DNA of 64,000 nucleotides from Ignavibacteriales bacterium (GCA_016700155.1 CP065001.1:4526001-4590000), one strand, 5' to 3'; shown: positions 1-9,437, counted from the stretch's first letter. The notes: a model not told the origin generated them from the sequence alone. Numbers and translations: made by a program.

Positions 1-573
1 TTACCTCAGGTACTGACGGTTGCCGAGGTTGAATCAGTTTTATCAAAACCCGATACAGGTGAAAAGCTCGGGCTAAGAGATAAAGCAGTATTGGAGTTGC
101 TGTATGCCTGCGGGCTTCGTGTTTCAGAACTTATCAATATTAAAATTTCCGATTTATTTTTTAATGACGAAATCATACGTGTATTGGGCAAAGGCTCAAA
201 AGAAAGACTTGTGCCCATCGGAAGCAGTGCGGTAAACTGGATAAATGAGTATATGAAAACAAGCCGTCCGCAGCTTTCAAAAAAATCTTTAAGCGGAAAT
301 TTCCTTTTCCTTAATTCGCGCGGCACAAAATTATCCAGGATGGGAATATGGAAAATTGTCGACAGGTATCTGAATGAAGCCGCTATTCATAAAGATGTAC
401 ATCCGCATACATTCAGACATAGTTTTGCTACGCATTTACTGGAAGGCGGAGCAGATCTGAGAGCCGTTCAGGAAATGCTCGGACATTCTGATATCTCAAC
501 TACACAAATTTATACTCACATTGATCGTGAGTATATCAAACAGGTTCATAAACAATTTCATCCAAGAGGTTAA
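1..573 (+). CDS. xerD: Tyrosine site-specific recombinase XerD/XerC, 3' part
   Basis: The reading frame is open from the first base of the window, so the gene is cut at its 5' end and about 190 codons remain. They cover the catalytic domain of a Xer recombinase, which resolves chromosome dimers at dif by strand exchange. The catalytic residues are all visible: Arg in CGLRVSEL, Lys in GKGSKERLVP, the HTFRHSFATH box, His in LGHSDISTT, and the nucleophilic Tyr in IYTHI. The missing part is the N-terminal core-binding domain. XerC and XerD cannot be told apart firmly from this half. The next gene starts 3 bases after the stop, which suggests an operon. Confidence 0.88.
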   Translation, partial: LPQVLTVAEVESVLSKPDTGEKLGLRDKAVLELLYACGLRVSELINIKISDLFFNDEIIRVLGKGSKERLVPIGSSAVNWINEYMKTSRPQLSKKSLSGNFLFLNSRGTKLSRMGIWKIVDRYLNEAAIHKDVHPHTFRHSFATHLLEGGADLRAVQEMLGHSDISTTQIYTHIDREYIKQVHKQFHPRG

Positions 574-576
574 AAC

Positions 577-1227
577 TTGCCATCAATTGAAGTAAGTGAA
601 AAGTTAATTTCTTTTTTGACATTCCTCCCTGTGTTTTTTATTTCTATTGCTGTACATGAATATGCCCATGCGTTTGCTGCGCACAAATACGGAGACAATA
701 CCGCAAAGGATTCCGGCAGGCTGACGCTTAATCCATTCAAACATCTTGATATAGTCGGTTCAGTAATTATGCCGCTCGCTTCATTTGCTACGGGAATTGC
801 TTTAATCGGCTGGGCAAAGCCAGTTCCCGTCAACAGGAATAATTTTAAAAATATTTTGAGAGATGATGCTGTTGTTTCATTCGCAGGTCCTTTAAGCAAT
901 TTTATTCTTGCTGTTATTTTATTTGGAGTTTTTCTGATTGTATTCAATTCAACTGTTGCGGGAGTTTATGTTATTAACTTTTTGTGGTACGGTGTATTCC
1001 TGAATATTTTTTTGTGTTTGTTCAACCTGCTTCCAATACCGCCGCTTGATGGCTCACATATCCTGTTTGATCTGTTCCCTAATAAAATAACTGCGGGGCT
1101 TCTTAATCTTGGGCTATATGGTTCAATAATACTTTTGATTTTTATTTACAGTCCATTGTGGAATTATTTTTTTTCTGTTGTTAACTGGGTATTAAATGGT
1201 TTCCTCTCTGTTGGAGGAATACGTTGA
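577..1227 (+). CDS. Site-2-protease-like membrane metalloprotease (M50 family)
   Basis: A 216-residue multi-spanning membrane protein of the compact YwhC/M50 zinc protease group. The zinc motif HEYAH lies in the first membrane segment (residues 27-31) and the third ligand motif LPIPPLDG lies in a later segment (about residues 150-157). Family members cleave membrane-embedded substrates; the target here is unknown. The start is TTG at 577, three bases after the recombinase stop, preceded by AAGAGG. The stop overlaps the TTG start of the next gene, so the genes are probably co-translated. The family is clear; the substrate is not. Confidence 0.85.
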   Translation: MPSIEVSEKLISFLTFLPVFFISIAVHEYAHAFAAHKYGDNTAKDSGRLTLNPFKHLDIVGSVIMPLASFATGIALIGWAKPVPVNRNNFKNILRDDAVVSFAGPLSNFILAVILFGVFLIVFNSTVAGVYVINFLWYGVFLNIFLCLFNLLPIPPLDGSHILFDLFPNKITAGLLNLGLYGSIILLIFIYSPLWNYFFSVVNWVLNGFLSVGGIR

Positions 1228-2255
1228 CTTCTAAACTTATAAATAGTTTAGCTTTTCTGTTCTTGATAATATTTTCTTCCTGTGAAAAGAGCCCTGATAC
1301 AAATGAGTTTGTTAATGACCCGGATTCAATCGGACTGAGCAGTTTTCTTTTTGTCGGGATAATTGGTGAGACTCCTTCTCTTTACAAATACGATTTTGAA
1401 ACCGGTAAGTATAAAAAGTTCTGGTACAAACCAAGAGAGAATGTGATTGAGTATTCGGTTTCACCGGATTTTAAAAAAGCGTTTTTCTTTTCTGCCCTTT
1501 CAATTGAAGAAGGAGGCTCGCTGCCTTTAATACGTAAGGTAAAATTATATCTTGCTGACCTGACAACATTTGAAGTTAAACACATAAAAAACTATGGCAA
1601 CGTAGGCCAGGTAATTACAAGCTGGGAAGATGAAAATACCTTTAAGGTTATCCTGAATTCATTTGATATAATTGTTGCAACTGAGTTAAATCAAACCACT
1701 CAGCTTTATAATAGTTTTGGAAAACTCCTGATTGATGAATCAAAAACATTTGATATTATTAAAGACGGATTTCCATCACCGCTAAAAAATAAAAAATATT
1801 TTGAATCGCCCTCGGGTAGGTTTAAGGTTACTCCTGATGATAATAAAATGACTTTAGTTCTTAATGACTTAAAAACAAACCAGGTGGATGAATTCGGCAG
1901 CGATTCACTTTTCAATCATCAGGTAAGTTTTAATCCAAATGAAAAATTTTTAATTGCAAACTTTTTTTCAGAAAGCGATTTGATGTTAAGCAGAAGTCCC
2001 GAACCAGTTGATACATCATCAATAATTGTCTACTCACTTTCAAATAAAAAATTACAAAGAGAGTGGAAAGGCAGCGGTCCCAAAAATTTTTTTGCTGCGG
2101 GTGATTATCTCGTTTTTGATGATGGCATAAAAAATACATCATCAATAATAATTTATAATCTGGGTGAAGATAAAATTGTAACCACCATTAAAGTCAACAG
2201 CGGCTGTGGTATAAAAAATATTCCCGGGGTTACTATTTATGATGTTGTGGATTAA
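1224..2255 (+). CDS. Predicted lipoprotein, beta-propeller-like
   Basis: A 343-residue protein with a short hydrophobic N-terminus ending in the lipobox-like IIFSSC, so Cys20 is probably lipidated. The rest consists of alternating beta-strand-like stretches (for example LFVGIIGETPSLYKYDFETGKY and the IIVYSL and IIIYNL repeats), which suggests a small WD40/propeller-like fold. I do not recognise a named family. The start is TTG at 1224 with GGAGGA upstream, and it overlaps the preceding stop by four bases. It is likely anchored in a membrane facing the periplasm. The role is unknown. Confidence 0.7.
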   Translation: MTSKLINSLAFLFLIIFSSCEKSPDTNEFVNDPDSIGLSSFLFVGIIGETPSLYKYDFETGKYKKFWYKPRENVIEYSVSPDFKKAFFFSALSIEEGGSLPLIRKVKLYLADLTTFEVKHIKNYGNVGQVITSWEDENTFKVILNSFDIIVATELNQTTQLYNSFGKLLIDESKTFDIIKDGFPSPLKNKKYFESPSGRFKVTPDDNKMTLVLNDLKTNQVDEFGSDSLFNHQVSFNPNEKFLIANFFSESDLMLSRSPEPVDTSSIIVYSLSNKKLQREWKGSGPKNFFAAGDYLVFDDGIKNTSSIIIYNLGEDKIVTTIKVNSGCGIKNIPGVTIYDVVD

Positions 2256-2317
2256 TCTTTGATGAATCTGCCGAATGTTTTACATAATAATTTATAGTAG
2301 TTTTACCCTGTAATTTT

Positions 2318-4177
2318 ATGAAAACTTATTTCAGAATATTAAAATATGTTAAGCCTTACTGGAAACACCTAGCGGTTTCGATTGTATGCTCTCTATTATT
2401 TGCGTTGATGAACGGCGTTTCTGTTTATCTCACAATCCCGCTTCTTGACACTCTTTTCCAGGAATCCAACAGACAGACTGAGATTCAATCAACACCAGTA
2501 GAGGAAAGTTACAATATACTTCCCGGGTGGATTAATGACATTAAGGATGGTATTTCTCAGACATTTAATGAATACGTATTCAGCGGGGATAAACTTGATG
2601 CATTATTCAGGATATGCCTGATAGTTCTTTTCGCATTCCTTGCAAAAAATATTTTTGGATATGTGCAAGCATACTTTCTTGCGTTTGTTGAACAAGGCGC
2701 AATGAAGGATCTGCGTGACGAAGCCTATGAACACCTGCATGAACTGCCAATGAGTTATTTCAAACAGGAGCGTGTCGGCAATTTAATATCCAGGATCACA
2801 AACGATGTGAACATTGTACAGGGCAGTATATCCGCGGCTTTTCTGAATATGATAAGAGAGCCATTTACGATTTTTGTTTTCCTTGCAATAGCAATCAGTA
2901 TAAGCTGGCAGCTATTGTTGATGGCACTTGTGGTACTCCCATTTACAATGCTGATTATAACCTGGATCGGATTAAAGCTGCATAAATACAGCGCAATCAT
3001 TCAGGCAAAAATGGCTGACATTACAAGTATACTTCAGGAGACTATTTCAGGAGTAAAAATTGTTAAAGCTTTTGGAATGGAAAAGTATGAGAACAAAAAA
3101 TTTAAAGATGAAACGCAGAACTATTTCAAACTGCTTTTAAAAATTACACGTGTAAGAAATCTTTCATCACCAATCACAGAGGCGCTTAGTGTAGTCGTCG
3201 GCGTTTTTATAATTTATTACGGCGGGACACTTGTTCTTGAGAACAATTCAATTACGGCAAGTGAATTTCTTGGTTTCTTGTTCGCAATATTTCAGTTGAT
3301 GCCGCCTATTAAAGAATTGAGCAGCATCAATAACAGGATTCAGGAAACCAGTGCGGCGGGAGAAAGAGTCTTTGAGATAATTGATCTTGAACCAGCCATT
3401 AAAAATAAACCCGGCGCAATTGAACTTACTGACTTTAAAGATTCGATTGAGTTTTCCAGCGTATCATTTCATTATGAAGATTCAGATGAATTAATAATTG
3501 ACGGTGTATCATTCAAAGTAAAGAAAGGCGAAGTTCTGGCTCTTGTTGGACCAAGCGGAGGCGGGAAATCAACACTCGTTGATTTGATTCCCCGTTTTTA
3601 TCTGCCGTCATCAGGCAGAATACTTATTGATGGAAACGACATAAACGATTTGACGATTAATTCATTAAGAAGTCTGATGGGAATTGTTACTCAGGAAACA
3701 TTTCTATTTAATGAGACTGTTAAGAATAACATTGCTTACGGCGATAACCAGTATCCATTTGATAAAATTATTGAAGCAGCAAAGACCGCCAACGCTCACA
3801 ATTTTATTCTTGAGATGCCTAATGGTTATGAAACAATTATAGGCGAACGGGGAATCAAATTATCCGGCGGTCAGCGGCAAAGACTATCTATCGCAAGAGC
3901 AATATTAAAAAATCCATCGATCATGATTTTTGATGAAGCTACTTCCGCGCTTGATAATGAATCTGAAATGCTTGTGCAGGAAGCAATTGAACGAATGATG
4001 ATCAACCGGACAACATTCGTGATCGCACATCGTCTGAGTACAATAAGGAATGCTACAAGAATAATTGTTCTGGATAAGGGAAGAATAGTTCAGATCGGAA
4101 AACATGAAGAACTTATAAATGATACAAACGGTTTGTACAGAAAGTTCTATGAAATGCAATTCAGAGACAAGGAATGA
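2318..4177 (+). CDS. ABC exporter, MsbA-like (permease fused to ATPase)
   Basis: A 619-residue half-transporter. It has an N-terminal six-helix exporter domain (about residues 1-330), then an ATPase domain with Walker A GPSGGGKST (about 412-420), signature LSGGQRQRLSIARA (about 515), Walker B and D-loop IFDEATSALD, and the switch His in AHRLST. Members flip lipids or export drugs; MsbA flips lipid A-core. The next gene, overlapping by four bases, is an O-antigen-ligase-like protein, so a lipid or glycolipid substrate is reasonable. An unusually long segment between the first two helices (about residues 45-95) is predicted to be extracytoplasmic. The substrate is inferred from context only. 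Confidence 0.88.
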   Translation: MKTYFRILKYVKPYWKHLAVSIVCSLLFALMNGVSVYLTIPLLDTLFQESNRQTEIQSTPVEESYNILPGWINDIKDGISQTFNEYVFSGDKLDALFRICLIVLFAFLAKNIFGYVQAYFLAFVEQGAMKDLRDEAYEHLHELPMSYFKQERVGNLISRITNDVNIVQGSISAAFLNMIREPFTIFVFLAIAISISWQLLLMALVVLPFTMLIITWIGLKLHKYSAIIQAKMADITSILQETISGVKIVKAFGMEKYENKKFKDETQNYFKLLLKITRVRNLSSPITEALSVVVGVFIIYYGGTLVLENNSITASEFLGFLFAIFQLMPPIKELSSINNRIQETSAAGERVFEIIDLEPAIKNKPGAIELTDFKDSIEFSSVSFHYEDSDELIIDGVSFKVKKGEVLALVGPSGGGKSTLVDLIPRFYLPSSGRILIDGNDINDLTINSLRSLMGIVTQETFLFNETVKNNIAYGDNQYPFDKIIEAAKTANAHNFILEMPNGYETIIGERGIKLSGGQRQRLSIARAILKNPSIMIFDEATSALDNESEMLVQEAIERMMINRTTFVIAHRLSTIRNATRIIVLDKGRIVQIGKHEELINDTNGLYRKFYEMQFRDKE

Positions 4178-6249
4178 GAATTACTCCGGGTTCATTAGTT
4201 AAAAATATTGACCGGCTCATTTTTATTTTTTTTCTGTTGTTTCTTGTCAGTCTTACCAACTCAATCTTTGTAAACCAGGTTGGATACTTTGGTGCATTAC
4301 TCCTGGTTCTGTTCCGTTTTATTATTACAAAAGAAAATCAATTCAACAGAACAGGTTTAGAACTTGCCTTTGTATTGTTCATTGCGGTTGAAATCATCTC
4401 CGCTGCATTTTCAGAATACCCCGCGCAGGCATTTACAAACGCGTTCAAAAGAAGTCTGCTGCTGCCGATTGTATACACCACCGCAATTGCTGCCGTTGAT
4501 CTGAAAAAGGCAAAAATATTTTTTAAAGTTTATATCGGCGCTTCACTAATCTCCGTACTCATTTATCTCTATTTCGCTTACCGGCATTTCATTGAAAACT
4601 TATATGGTCTTACTCAATCCGGTCCGTCAATCTTTCAATACCCGATTACTGCAAGTGAGATAATCAGTTTTACAGTTGTATTTCTTTTTGCATTCTCTCT
4701 AAATGAAAAGACAAAGTTTCAAACTAAACTTCTTTTAATTGCCGGCTTCGTTCTTTCTACAGTCGCATTACTATCGACTTATAAGCGAACCGGATGGACG
4801 GGCGCGGCATTTGGAATCTTTGTTATTCTTCTGATGAGAAAGCAATGGAAAATAATTTTAGGCGGGTTATTAATTTTTATGGTGTTATTACTGATTGAAA
4901 AGAATGAGAGCCTTGTAACCGTTCTGGACTATAATGATGAATCAACAAAAATTATTTCACAGTTAGCGACAGAAGGAAGAGCGTCGGATGTTTATCCTTT
5001 GGGGAATGACAATTTTATTTTAAGCGATTATCAAAATGGGTTGGTTGAAATTAAGGATTCGACAATAGTAGGAAAAATCGAAACTCCTTCCCCGGCGATT
5101 GCATTCACTCATTGGAAGGATAGCTTTTATATCGCTCAGTTAATTGATACAAGATTTTTAGTCTTAAAAAAGAAATCAGAAAAATTCGAGATAGTAAATG
5201 AAGTTGTTTCCCCGGGGTTTACAACGGATTATAAGATCTCAAATGGGTATTTATACATTCAGGATAGAGACAGCGGACTAACAGTTTTCAGGGATCCTGA
5301 TAATCCTGCTGACAGCTTACGTTTTCCGGGACTCAACAAGTATTTTAGTATTTGTCCGGATAGCAGCGGAATGATTCTGCGTTCAACTAATGGAGAATTA
5401 CACTTCATCAGGTTCGAAAATTTTCTCCCGGTTAATAATTCTATTTCAATTATTGATTCCGGTTCATATGATGTTATTCATTCTTACAGCCATAAAATTC
5501 TCGCATCGAATAAAAATGGATTGAAAGTCTTCAATGTGACTGAGCAAGGGGTAAAACTAAGTAATGAGTTGAAAGAACTTAATAAGGTATACCGGATATA
5601 TTCAGCCGGCGAAAAAGTTTTTATCCTTACAACTGACCAGAAAATTGTTGAACTAAAAATTGAATCCCATAACCAGCTATCGGTTGTAAATGAAATTTCG
5701 ATAGGATATATACCAAACAGCTTAGCATACGATGATGGGAAATTATATCTGACAAAAGTTAAATCAAGCCGGCTGCTAAGCATCTTCGACCCATATAACG
5801 TTACAAATATTACAAGGTTAGCTCTATGGCGGGGAGGTATTGAAATATTTAAGAATTATCCGCTGTTTGGAGTTGGTGATATAGGCATTGAAAACTATTA
5901 CCGAAAATATAAACAACCTTATGACAAAGAAATTCAGGGGCATCTGCACAATAATTTTTTCCATATACTTGCCACGCTTGGAATCATCGGTTTATCTGTT
6001 GTCTGTTTTCTGTTTTACAAAATAATCAAGATAAATCTTCACATCTATTCTTCTGTGAAGAACGAAAAATTTTTATCCTCGTATGCACTTGGTGCAATGG
6101 GCTCGTTTTCTGCTTTTCTTGTTTCCGGTTTGACTGAATTAAATTTCGGAGATCAGGAGATTATCACGCTTGTATGGTTTATAACCGGATTAAACATTGC
6201 GTTTTACAAATTATATTCTGCTGAAGTATCTTCACTAGATCAGAAATAA
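4174..6249 (+). CDS. O-antigen ligase/Wzy-family membrane protein with an inserted beta-propeller
   Basis: A 691-residue polytopic protein. Residues 1 to about 242 are membrane helices. The last 143 residues (from about 549) hold the Wzy_C/WaaL-type segment with RLALWRGGIEIFKNYPLFGVG, the HLHNNFFHILATLG helix and final membrane spans. Between them (about 245-545) lies a soluble block rich in beta strands with repeated units such as GLKVFNV, GLTVFRD and GKLYLTKV, resembling LVIVD/YVTN propeller blades. In ordinary ligases this periplasmic loop is short. The family transfers or polymerises lipid-linked glycans on the periplasmic face. The ATGA overlap with the ABC exporter suggests coupled translation and a shared glycolipid role. 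Confidence 0.75.
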   Translation: MRITPGSLVKNIDRLIFIFFLLFLVSLTNSIFVNQVGYFGALLLVLFRFIITKENQFNRTGLELAFVLFIAVEIISAAFSEYPAQAFTNAFKRSLLLPIVYTTAIAAVDLKKAKIFFKVYIGASLISVLIYLYFAYRHFIENLYGLTQSGPSIFQYPITASEIISFTVVFLFAFSLNEKTKFQTKLLLIAGFVLSTVALLSTYKRTGWTGAAFGIFVILLMRKQWKIILGGLLIFMVLLLIEKNESLVTVLDYNDESTKIISQLATEGRASDVYPLGNDNFILSDYQNGLVEIKDSTIVGKIETPSPAIAFTHWKDSFYIAQLIDTRFLVLKKKSEKFEIVNEVVSPGFTTDYKISNGYLYIQDRDSGLTVFRDPDNPADSLRFPGLNKYFSICPDSSGMILRSTNGELHFIRFENFLPVNNSISIIDSGSYDVIHSYSHKILASNKNGLKVFNVTEQGVKLSNELKELNKVYRIYSAGEKVFILTTDQKIVELKIESHNQLSVVNEISIGYIPNSLAYDDGKLYLTKVKSSRLLSIFDPYNVTNITRLALWRGGIEIFKNYPLFGVGDIGIENYYRKYKQPYDKEIQGHLHNNFFHILATLGIIGLSVVCFLFYKIIKINLHIYSSVKNEKFLSSYALGAMGSFSAFLVSGLTELNFGDQEIITLVWFITGLNIAFYKLYSAEVSSLDQK

Positions 6250-6698
6250 AATCTTGCGCCTAATCCTGCATTCATATTAAATGATGTGCCGGGAATTATA
6301 TTCAGTATTGGAACCACTTCAAGAAAAATATCAACGGGCGCATTTCTTGGGATCCATGCAAGACCAATAACACCTCTTATACCCAGAATGCTGTCATCAT
6401 TTTGTCTTGATTTAATCCTTACGCCGGGACCATAGTAGAGCAAAAATTTTTCCGAAGAATCAAACGGACGCATTGAATGGAATAAATAATCAACGTGTAA
6501 ATGTATTCTGCTGTTCTTTGGCGAAAATGAATATCCCAGAGCAAAATCAACTGCATTAAGTGAAGATGTCCAGGCTTTGCCGCTTATACCAGTCGGTTCA
6601 CCCAGAATTATTCCAAGTCCGAATCCTTTTTCCTGTGCTTTGGTTTCAAAAATAAATGATGTAATCAACAGTGCTATCAATAATGCTATTCTTTTCAA
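6240..6698 (-). CDS. Small outer-membrane beta-barrel-like protein
   Basis: The reading frame is open from an ATG at 6767, but the better start is TTG at 6698. It has GAAGGAG just upstream and begins a clean signal peptide (LKRIALLIALLITSFIFETKAQ, read with Met first). That gives 152 residues. The mature part has glycine-rich and alternating hydrophobic strands (GFGLGIILGEP, HLHVDYLFH, GVIGLAWIPR) and ends with Phe (GLGARFYF), which is typical of outer-membrane barrels. No named family is recognised. The 3' end overlaps the convergent ligase gene by 10 bases. Confidence 0.65.
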   Translation of the reverse strand: MKRIALLIALLITSFIFETKAQEKGFGLGIILGEPTGISGKAWTSSLNAVDFALGYSFSPKNSRIHLHVDYLFHSMRPFDSSEKFLLYYGPGVRIKSRQNDDSILGIRGVIGLAWIPRNAPVDIFLEVVPILNIIPGTSFNMNAGLGARFYF

Positions 6699-6839
6699 CT
6701 TAACTCCTTCTTCATTTATGATTCTCAAACGGAAAGATAAAATTTTGCACTGATAATAAAAATGCACTATTTGGAAATGGAAAGTTCAATGGTTAATTTT
6801 TTATCATATAAAAAGCAGTATTGAAATTCGGAAAGCAAA

Positions 6840-8345
6840 ATGGAATCAAATAACAAAGAAGAAATAGTTGAGTTAGTAAATAAACTCTCCTCAAAATTAA
6901 ATTCATCAGTACCGGAAGTTGCCATTATACTCGCTGCGGGGCATGGAAAGAGGATCAAATCGCACCGCTCAAAAATGCTTCATAAAATTTGGGAAGTGCC
7001 AACAGTTGAGCGTGTGTACAATGCCTGTAAACAGGGGTTAAAGGATGTGAACATACTTCTTGTTGTAGGTATAAAAGCAAAAGATGTAATGGAAGTTATC
7101 GGACAAAGGGAATCAACTTCCTTTGCATACCAGGAAACTCAGAACGGAACTGGTCATGCAGTCCAGGTTGCGTTGGATAGGGTCAACGGAAGTTTCAAAG
7201 ATGGGATTGTATATGTTCTTCCGGGCGACATGGGATTAATTGACAGTGACACAATCTCTATGTTCCGCACTGAATTTTTGAAATCGGGAACAGATATGCT
7301 TGTATTAACCGGAATATATGAAGGCAATCCGTCAGAAAATACTTATGGCAGAATACTTCGTGTAAAGGCAAAAGATGATGAAGGAAAATACTCAGGCAAT
7401 GATCAGGGAAAGGTTATTGAAATCCTGGAGAATAAAGATATTCACTCGCTTCAGGAGGACAAGTTATACACGGTGACTTTTAATAAAAGAAAATACAGTT
7501 ATTCTAAAAGGGAACTGATAGAGAATACAGAATTCAATTCAGGGGTGTATGCGTTCCGTTATAATAAACTTGTTGAATTGATATACTCAATTACATCGGA
7601 TAATGCTCAAAAAGAAATTTATATAACTGACCTTATTTCTTTATTCAATAAAAAAAATTATTCAGTTAATGCTATAAGTCCTGTTAACCAGTACACAGTA
7701 ATGGGTTTTAATAATAAGTCTGTATTAAAAGAAATGGAAGAAGTTGCAAGGAAACAGGTTTATGAAAAATTAAAAGATATTATTGAAATAAAAGACCCCG
7801 ATGATTTTTTCATACATGAAAGTGTGGTCGATGAGATTGTGAACCAGGATAATAAAAATATCCCTCTTGATATTTCCATAGGCAAAGGCGTATACATAGG
7901 CAAAGGAGTAAAACTTAATTATAATCTTGATCTGAAGAATAATGTATTTATAGATGGCGTTGTAGATATAGGCAAGAATGTAACTGTTTGGCAAAATGTT
8001 CATCTCTCATGTTTCCCGGGACAAACTTTTAAAATCGGGGAAGGAGTTGAGATACTTAGCGGAAATATTATCAAAGGTAATATAGAAATTGGAAGTAACT
8101 CAAGAATTGAATCAAGTGTTAATATGACCGGCAGTGATGAGTTCCCGTTACGAATAGGAAACAACGTACTCATAAAAGGCACGAGCTATATATTCGGTTC
8201 TGTTATTGAAGACGACGTGCACATTGAACATTCAGTGATAATCAAAAAGAGAGTTGAAAAGCTGATTAAGCGGGATGGTTCAGTTCAACCGATAAGATTT
8301 TATTTGCCTATGCCTGAAGGATTGGATGCAGTGGAGGATCTGTAA
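6840..8345 (+). CDS. GlmU-like NTP transferase with left-handed beta-helix tail
   Basis: A 501-residue protein. After a 25-residue extension comes a pyrophosphorylase domain with LAAGHGKRIKS, the uridine-binding QETQNGTGHAV, the metal site LPGDMGLI, NSGVYAF and EIYITDLISLF, all matching GlmU N-terminal motifs. So it probably makes UDP-GlcNAc or a related nucleotide sugar. The C-terminal part (about 340-490) has hexapeptide repeats (IGKGVYIGKGV, IEIGSNSRIES, RIGNNVLIKG), but I do not find the GlmU acetyltransferase catalytic segment. It may therefore be a monofunctional transferase. The start ATG has only a weak ribosome-binding site. The exact sugar is not established. Confidence 0.75.
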   Translation: MESNNKEEIVELVNKLSSKLNSSVPEVAIILAAGHGKRIKSHRSKMLHKIWEVPTVERVYNACKQGLKDVNILLVVGIKAKDVMEVIGQRESTSFAYQETQNGTGHAVQVALDRVNGSFKDGIVYVLPGDMGLIDSDTISMFRTEFLKSGTDMLVLTGIYEGNPSENTYGRILRVKAKDDEGKYSGNDQGKVIEILENKDIHSLQEDKLYTVTFNKRKYSYSKRELIENTEFNSGVYAFRYNKLVELIYSITSDNAQKEIYITDLISLFNKKNYSVNAISPVNQYTVMGFNNKSVLKEMEEVARKQVYEKLKDIIEIKDPDDFFIHESVVDEIVNQDNKNIPLDISIGKGVYIGKGVKLNYNLDLKNNVFIDGVVDIGKNVTVWQNVHLSCFPGQTFKIGEGVEILSGNIIKGNIEIGSNSRIESSVNMTGSDEFPLRIGNNVLIKGTSYIFGSVIEDDVHIEHSVIIKKRVEKLIKRDGSVQPIRFYLPMPEGLDAVEDL

Positions 8346-8362
8346 CAGTGATTTAAAATTCA

Positions 8363-8390
8363 AAAGGGCTGTCTGATAAGACAGCCCTTT
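8363..8390. terminator. Bidirectional hairpin terminator
   Basis: A perfect 12-bp stem (AAAGGGCTGTCT and its complement) closes a GATA loop between the convergent GlmU-like gene and rpsT. The stem ends give A-rich and T-rich flanks on both strands, so it can end transcription from either side. Confidence 0.85.
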
Positions 8391-8407
8391 ACATTTTAAA
8401 CTTAAAT

Positions 8408-8671
8408 TTATTTTGCTGTTTTCAGCTTATTAAAATTCTTTGTCAGTGCAGCTTTTTTTCTGGCAGCAGTATTCCTGTGGATTTTACCTTTAGTAGTACT
8501 TCTGTCAAGAATTGCCACAGCTTGTTTATAAAGTTTTTCAGCTTCATTCGGATCACTATTAGTCAAAGCCTTTTTTACATGTGTCTTCATTTTAGATTCT
8601 GAGATCTTATTCACCATTCTTTTCTTTGCACTTGTCCTGATTCTTTTCTTGGCTGATTTGTGGCTTGCCAT
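8408..8671 (-). CDS. rpsT: 30S ribosomal protein S20
   Basis: An 87-residue, very basic protein that starts MASHKSAKKRIRTSAKKR, as S20 does, and has the usual family length. It binds 16S rRNA in the body of the small subunit. Lys/Arg-rich helices run throughout (KKALTNSDPNEAEKLYKQA, DRSTTKGKIHRNTAARKKA). It stands alone, as rpsT often does, with a near-consensus promoter at 8709-8737 and a shared terminator downstream. Confidence 0.97.
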   Translation of the reverse strand: MASHKSAKKRIRTSAKKRMVNKISESKMKTHVKKALTNSDPNEAEKLYKQAVAILDRSTTKGKIHRNTAARKKAALTKNFNKLKTAK

Positions 8672-8708
8672 TATTTAAAAACCTTATTTTTGTTAAAAAT
8701 TGCCCGTA

Positions 8709-8737
8709 AATATAGGCATTAACCAGTTTGATGTCAA
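8709..8737 (-). promoter_or_regulatory. rpsT promoter (TTGACA-N17-TATATT)
   Basis: Read on the minus strand, TTGACA (8737-8732) is followed after exactly 17 bases by TATATT (8714-8709), a near-perfect housekeeping sigma-70 promoter about 40 bases before the rpsT start. It lacks the TTTG tail of the Bacteroidota-type -7 box. Confidence 0.72.
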
Positions 8738-8798
8738 ATTATACTTTCTTAATTTATTTCGCTTTTTATTACAATTAAGGTGATTTACACAGGAATAA

Positions 8799-9437
8799 AT
8801 GCTAAAAATTAACGAAATATACTACTCAATACAGGGGGAGAGCAGTTTTGCTGGGCTGCCCTGCATCTTCATACGGCTTACATATTGTAACCTGAGATGT
8901 ACTTATTGTGATACGGAATACGCATTTTATGCCGGGAAAGATAGGACCATTCAGGAAATATTAGATGAAATCAGCAGCTATGATTGTAAACTTGTTGAGC
9001 TTACCGGAGGGGAACCGCTTGTTCAGGAAGAATCTTTGATATTAATGCAGACATTATGCAACAACGGTTACGAAGTTCTGATTGAAACCGGAGGGAGTCT
9101 TCCAATTAAAGACATTGACAGTCGAGTTAAAATAATTATGGACCTAAAATGTCCTTCAAGCGGAATGATGAAAAAAAATTTGTATGAGAATATCCATCAC
9201 CTGAAAAAACAAGACGAGGTAAAATTTGTAATTGGCTCGCGTGAAGATTATGAATGGACAAAGCAAATTCTTAAACAATATGATCTTACTGAAAAAGTAT
9301 CTGTTCTTTTCTCCGTAGTTTTTGGAAAATTAGAACCGGTTGATTTAGTTAACTGGATACTCGAAGATAATCTGAAGGTCAGATTCCAGCTTCAGATGCA
9401 CAAGTTTATCTGGGATCCTGCAATGAAAGGGGTATAA
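8799..9437 (+). CDS. queE: 7-carboxy-7-deazaguanine synthase (radical SAM)
   Basis: A 212-residue radical SAM enzyme of the queuosine pathway. It converts 6-carboxytetrahydropterin to 7-carboxy-7-deazaguanine. The [4Fe-4S] motif is the CX3CX2C in YCNLRCTYCD (about residues 28-37). Substrate and SAM-binding signatures follow: N-terminal YYSIQGESSFAGLPCIFIR, then ELTGGEPLVQ and LIETGGS. The stop overlaps the ATG of queD by one base. QueD supplies its substrate, so the pair is functionally linked as well as co-translated. Length and motifs match the family. Confidence 0.95.
   Translation: MLKINEIYYSIQGESSFAGLPCIFIRLTYCNLRCTYCDTEYAFYAGKDRTIQEILDEISSYDCKLVELTGGEPLVQEESLILMQTLCNNGYEVLIETGGSLPIKDIDSRVKIIMDLKCPSSGMMKKNLYENIHHLKKQDEVKFVIGSREDYEWTKQILKQYDLTEKVSVLFSVVFGKLEPVDLVNWILEDNLKVRFQLQMHKFIWDPAMKGV

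Noticed and set aside
6699..6767. ATG start at 6767 for the small barrel protein
   Set aside because: TTG at 6698 has GAAGGAG upstream and begins the signal peptide; the longer form hides the signal.
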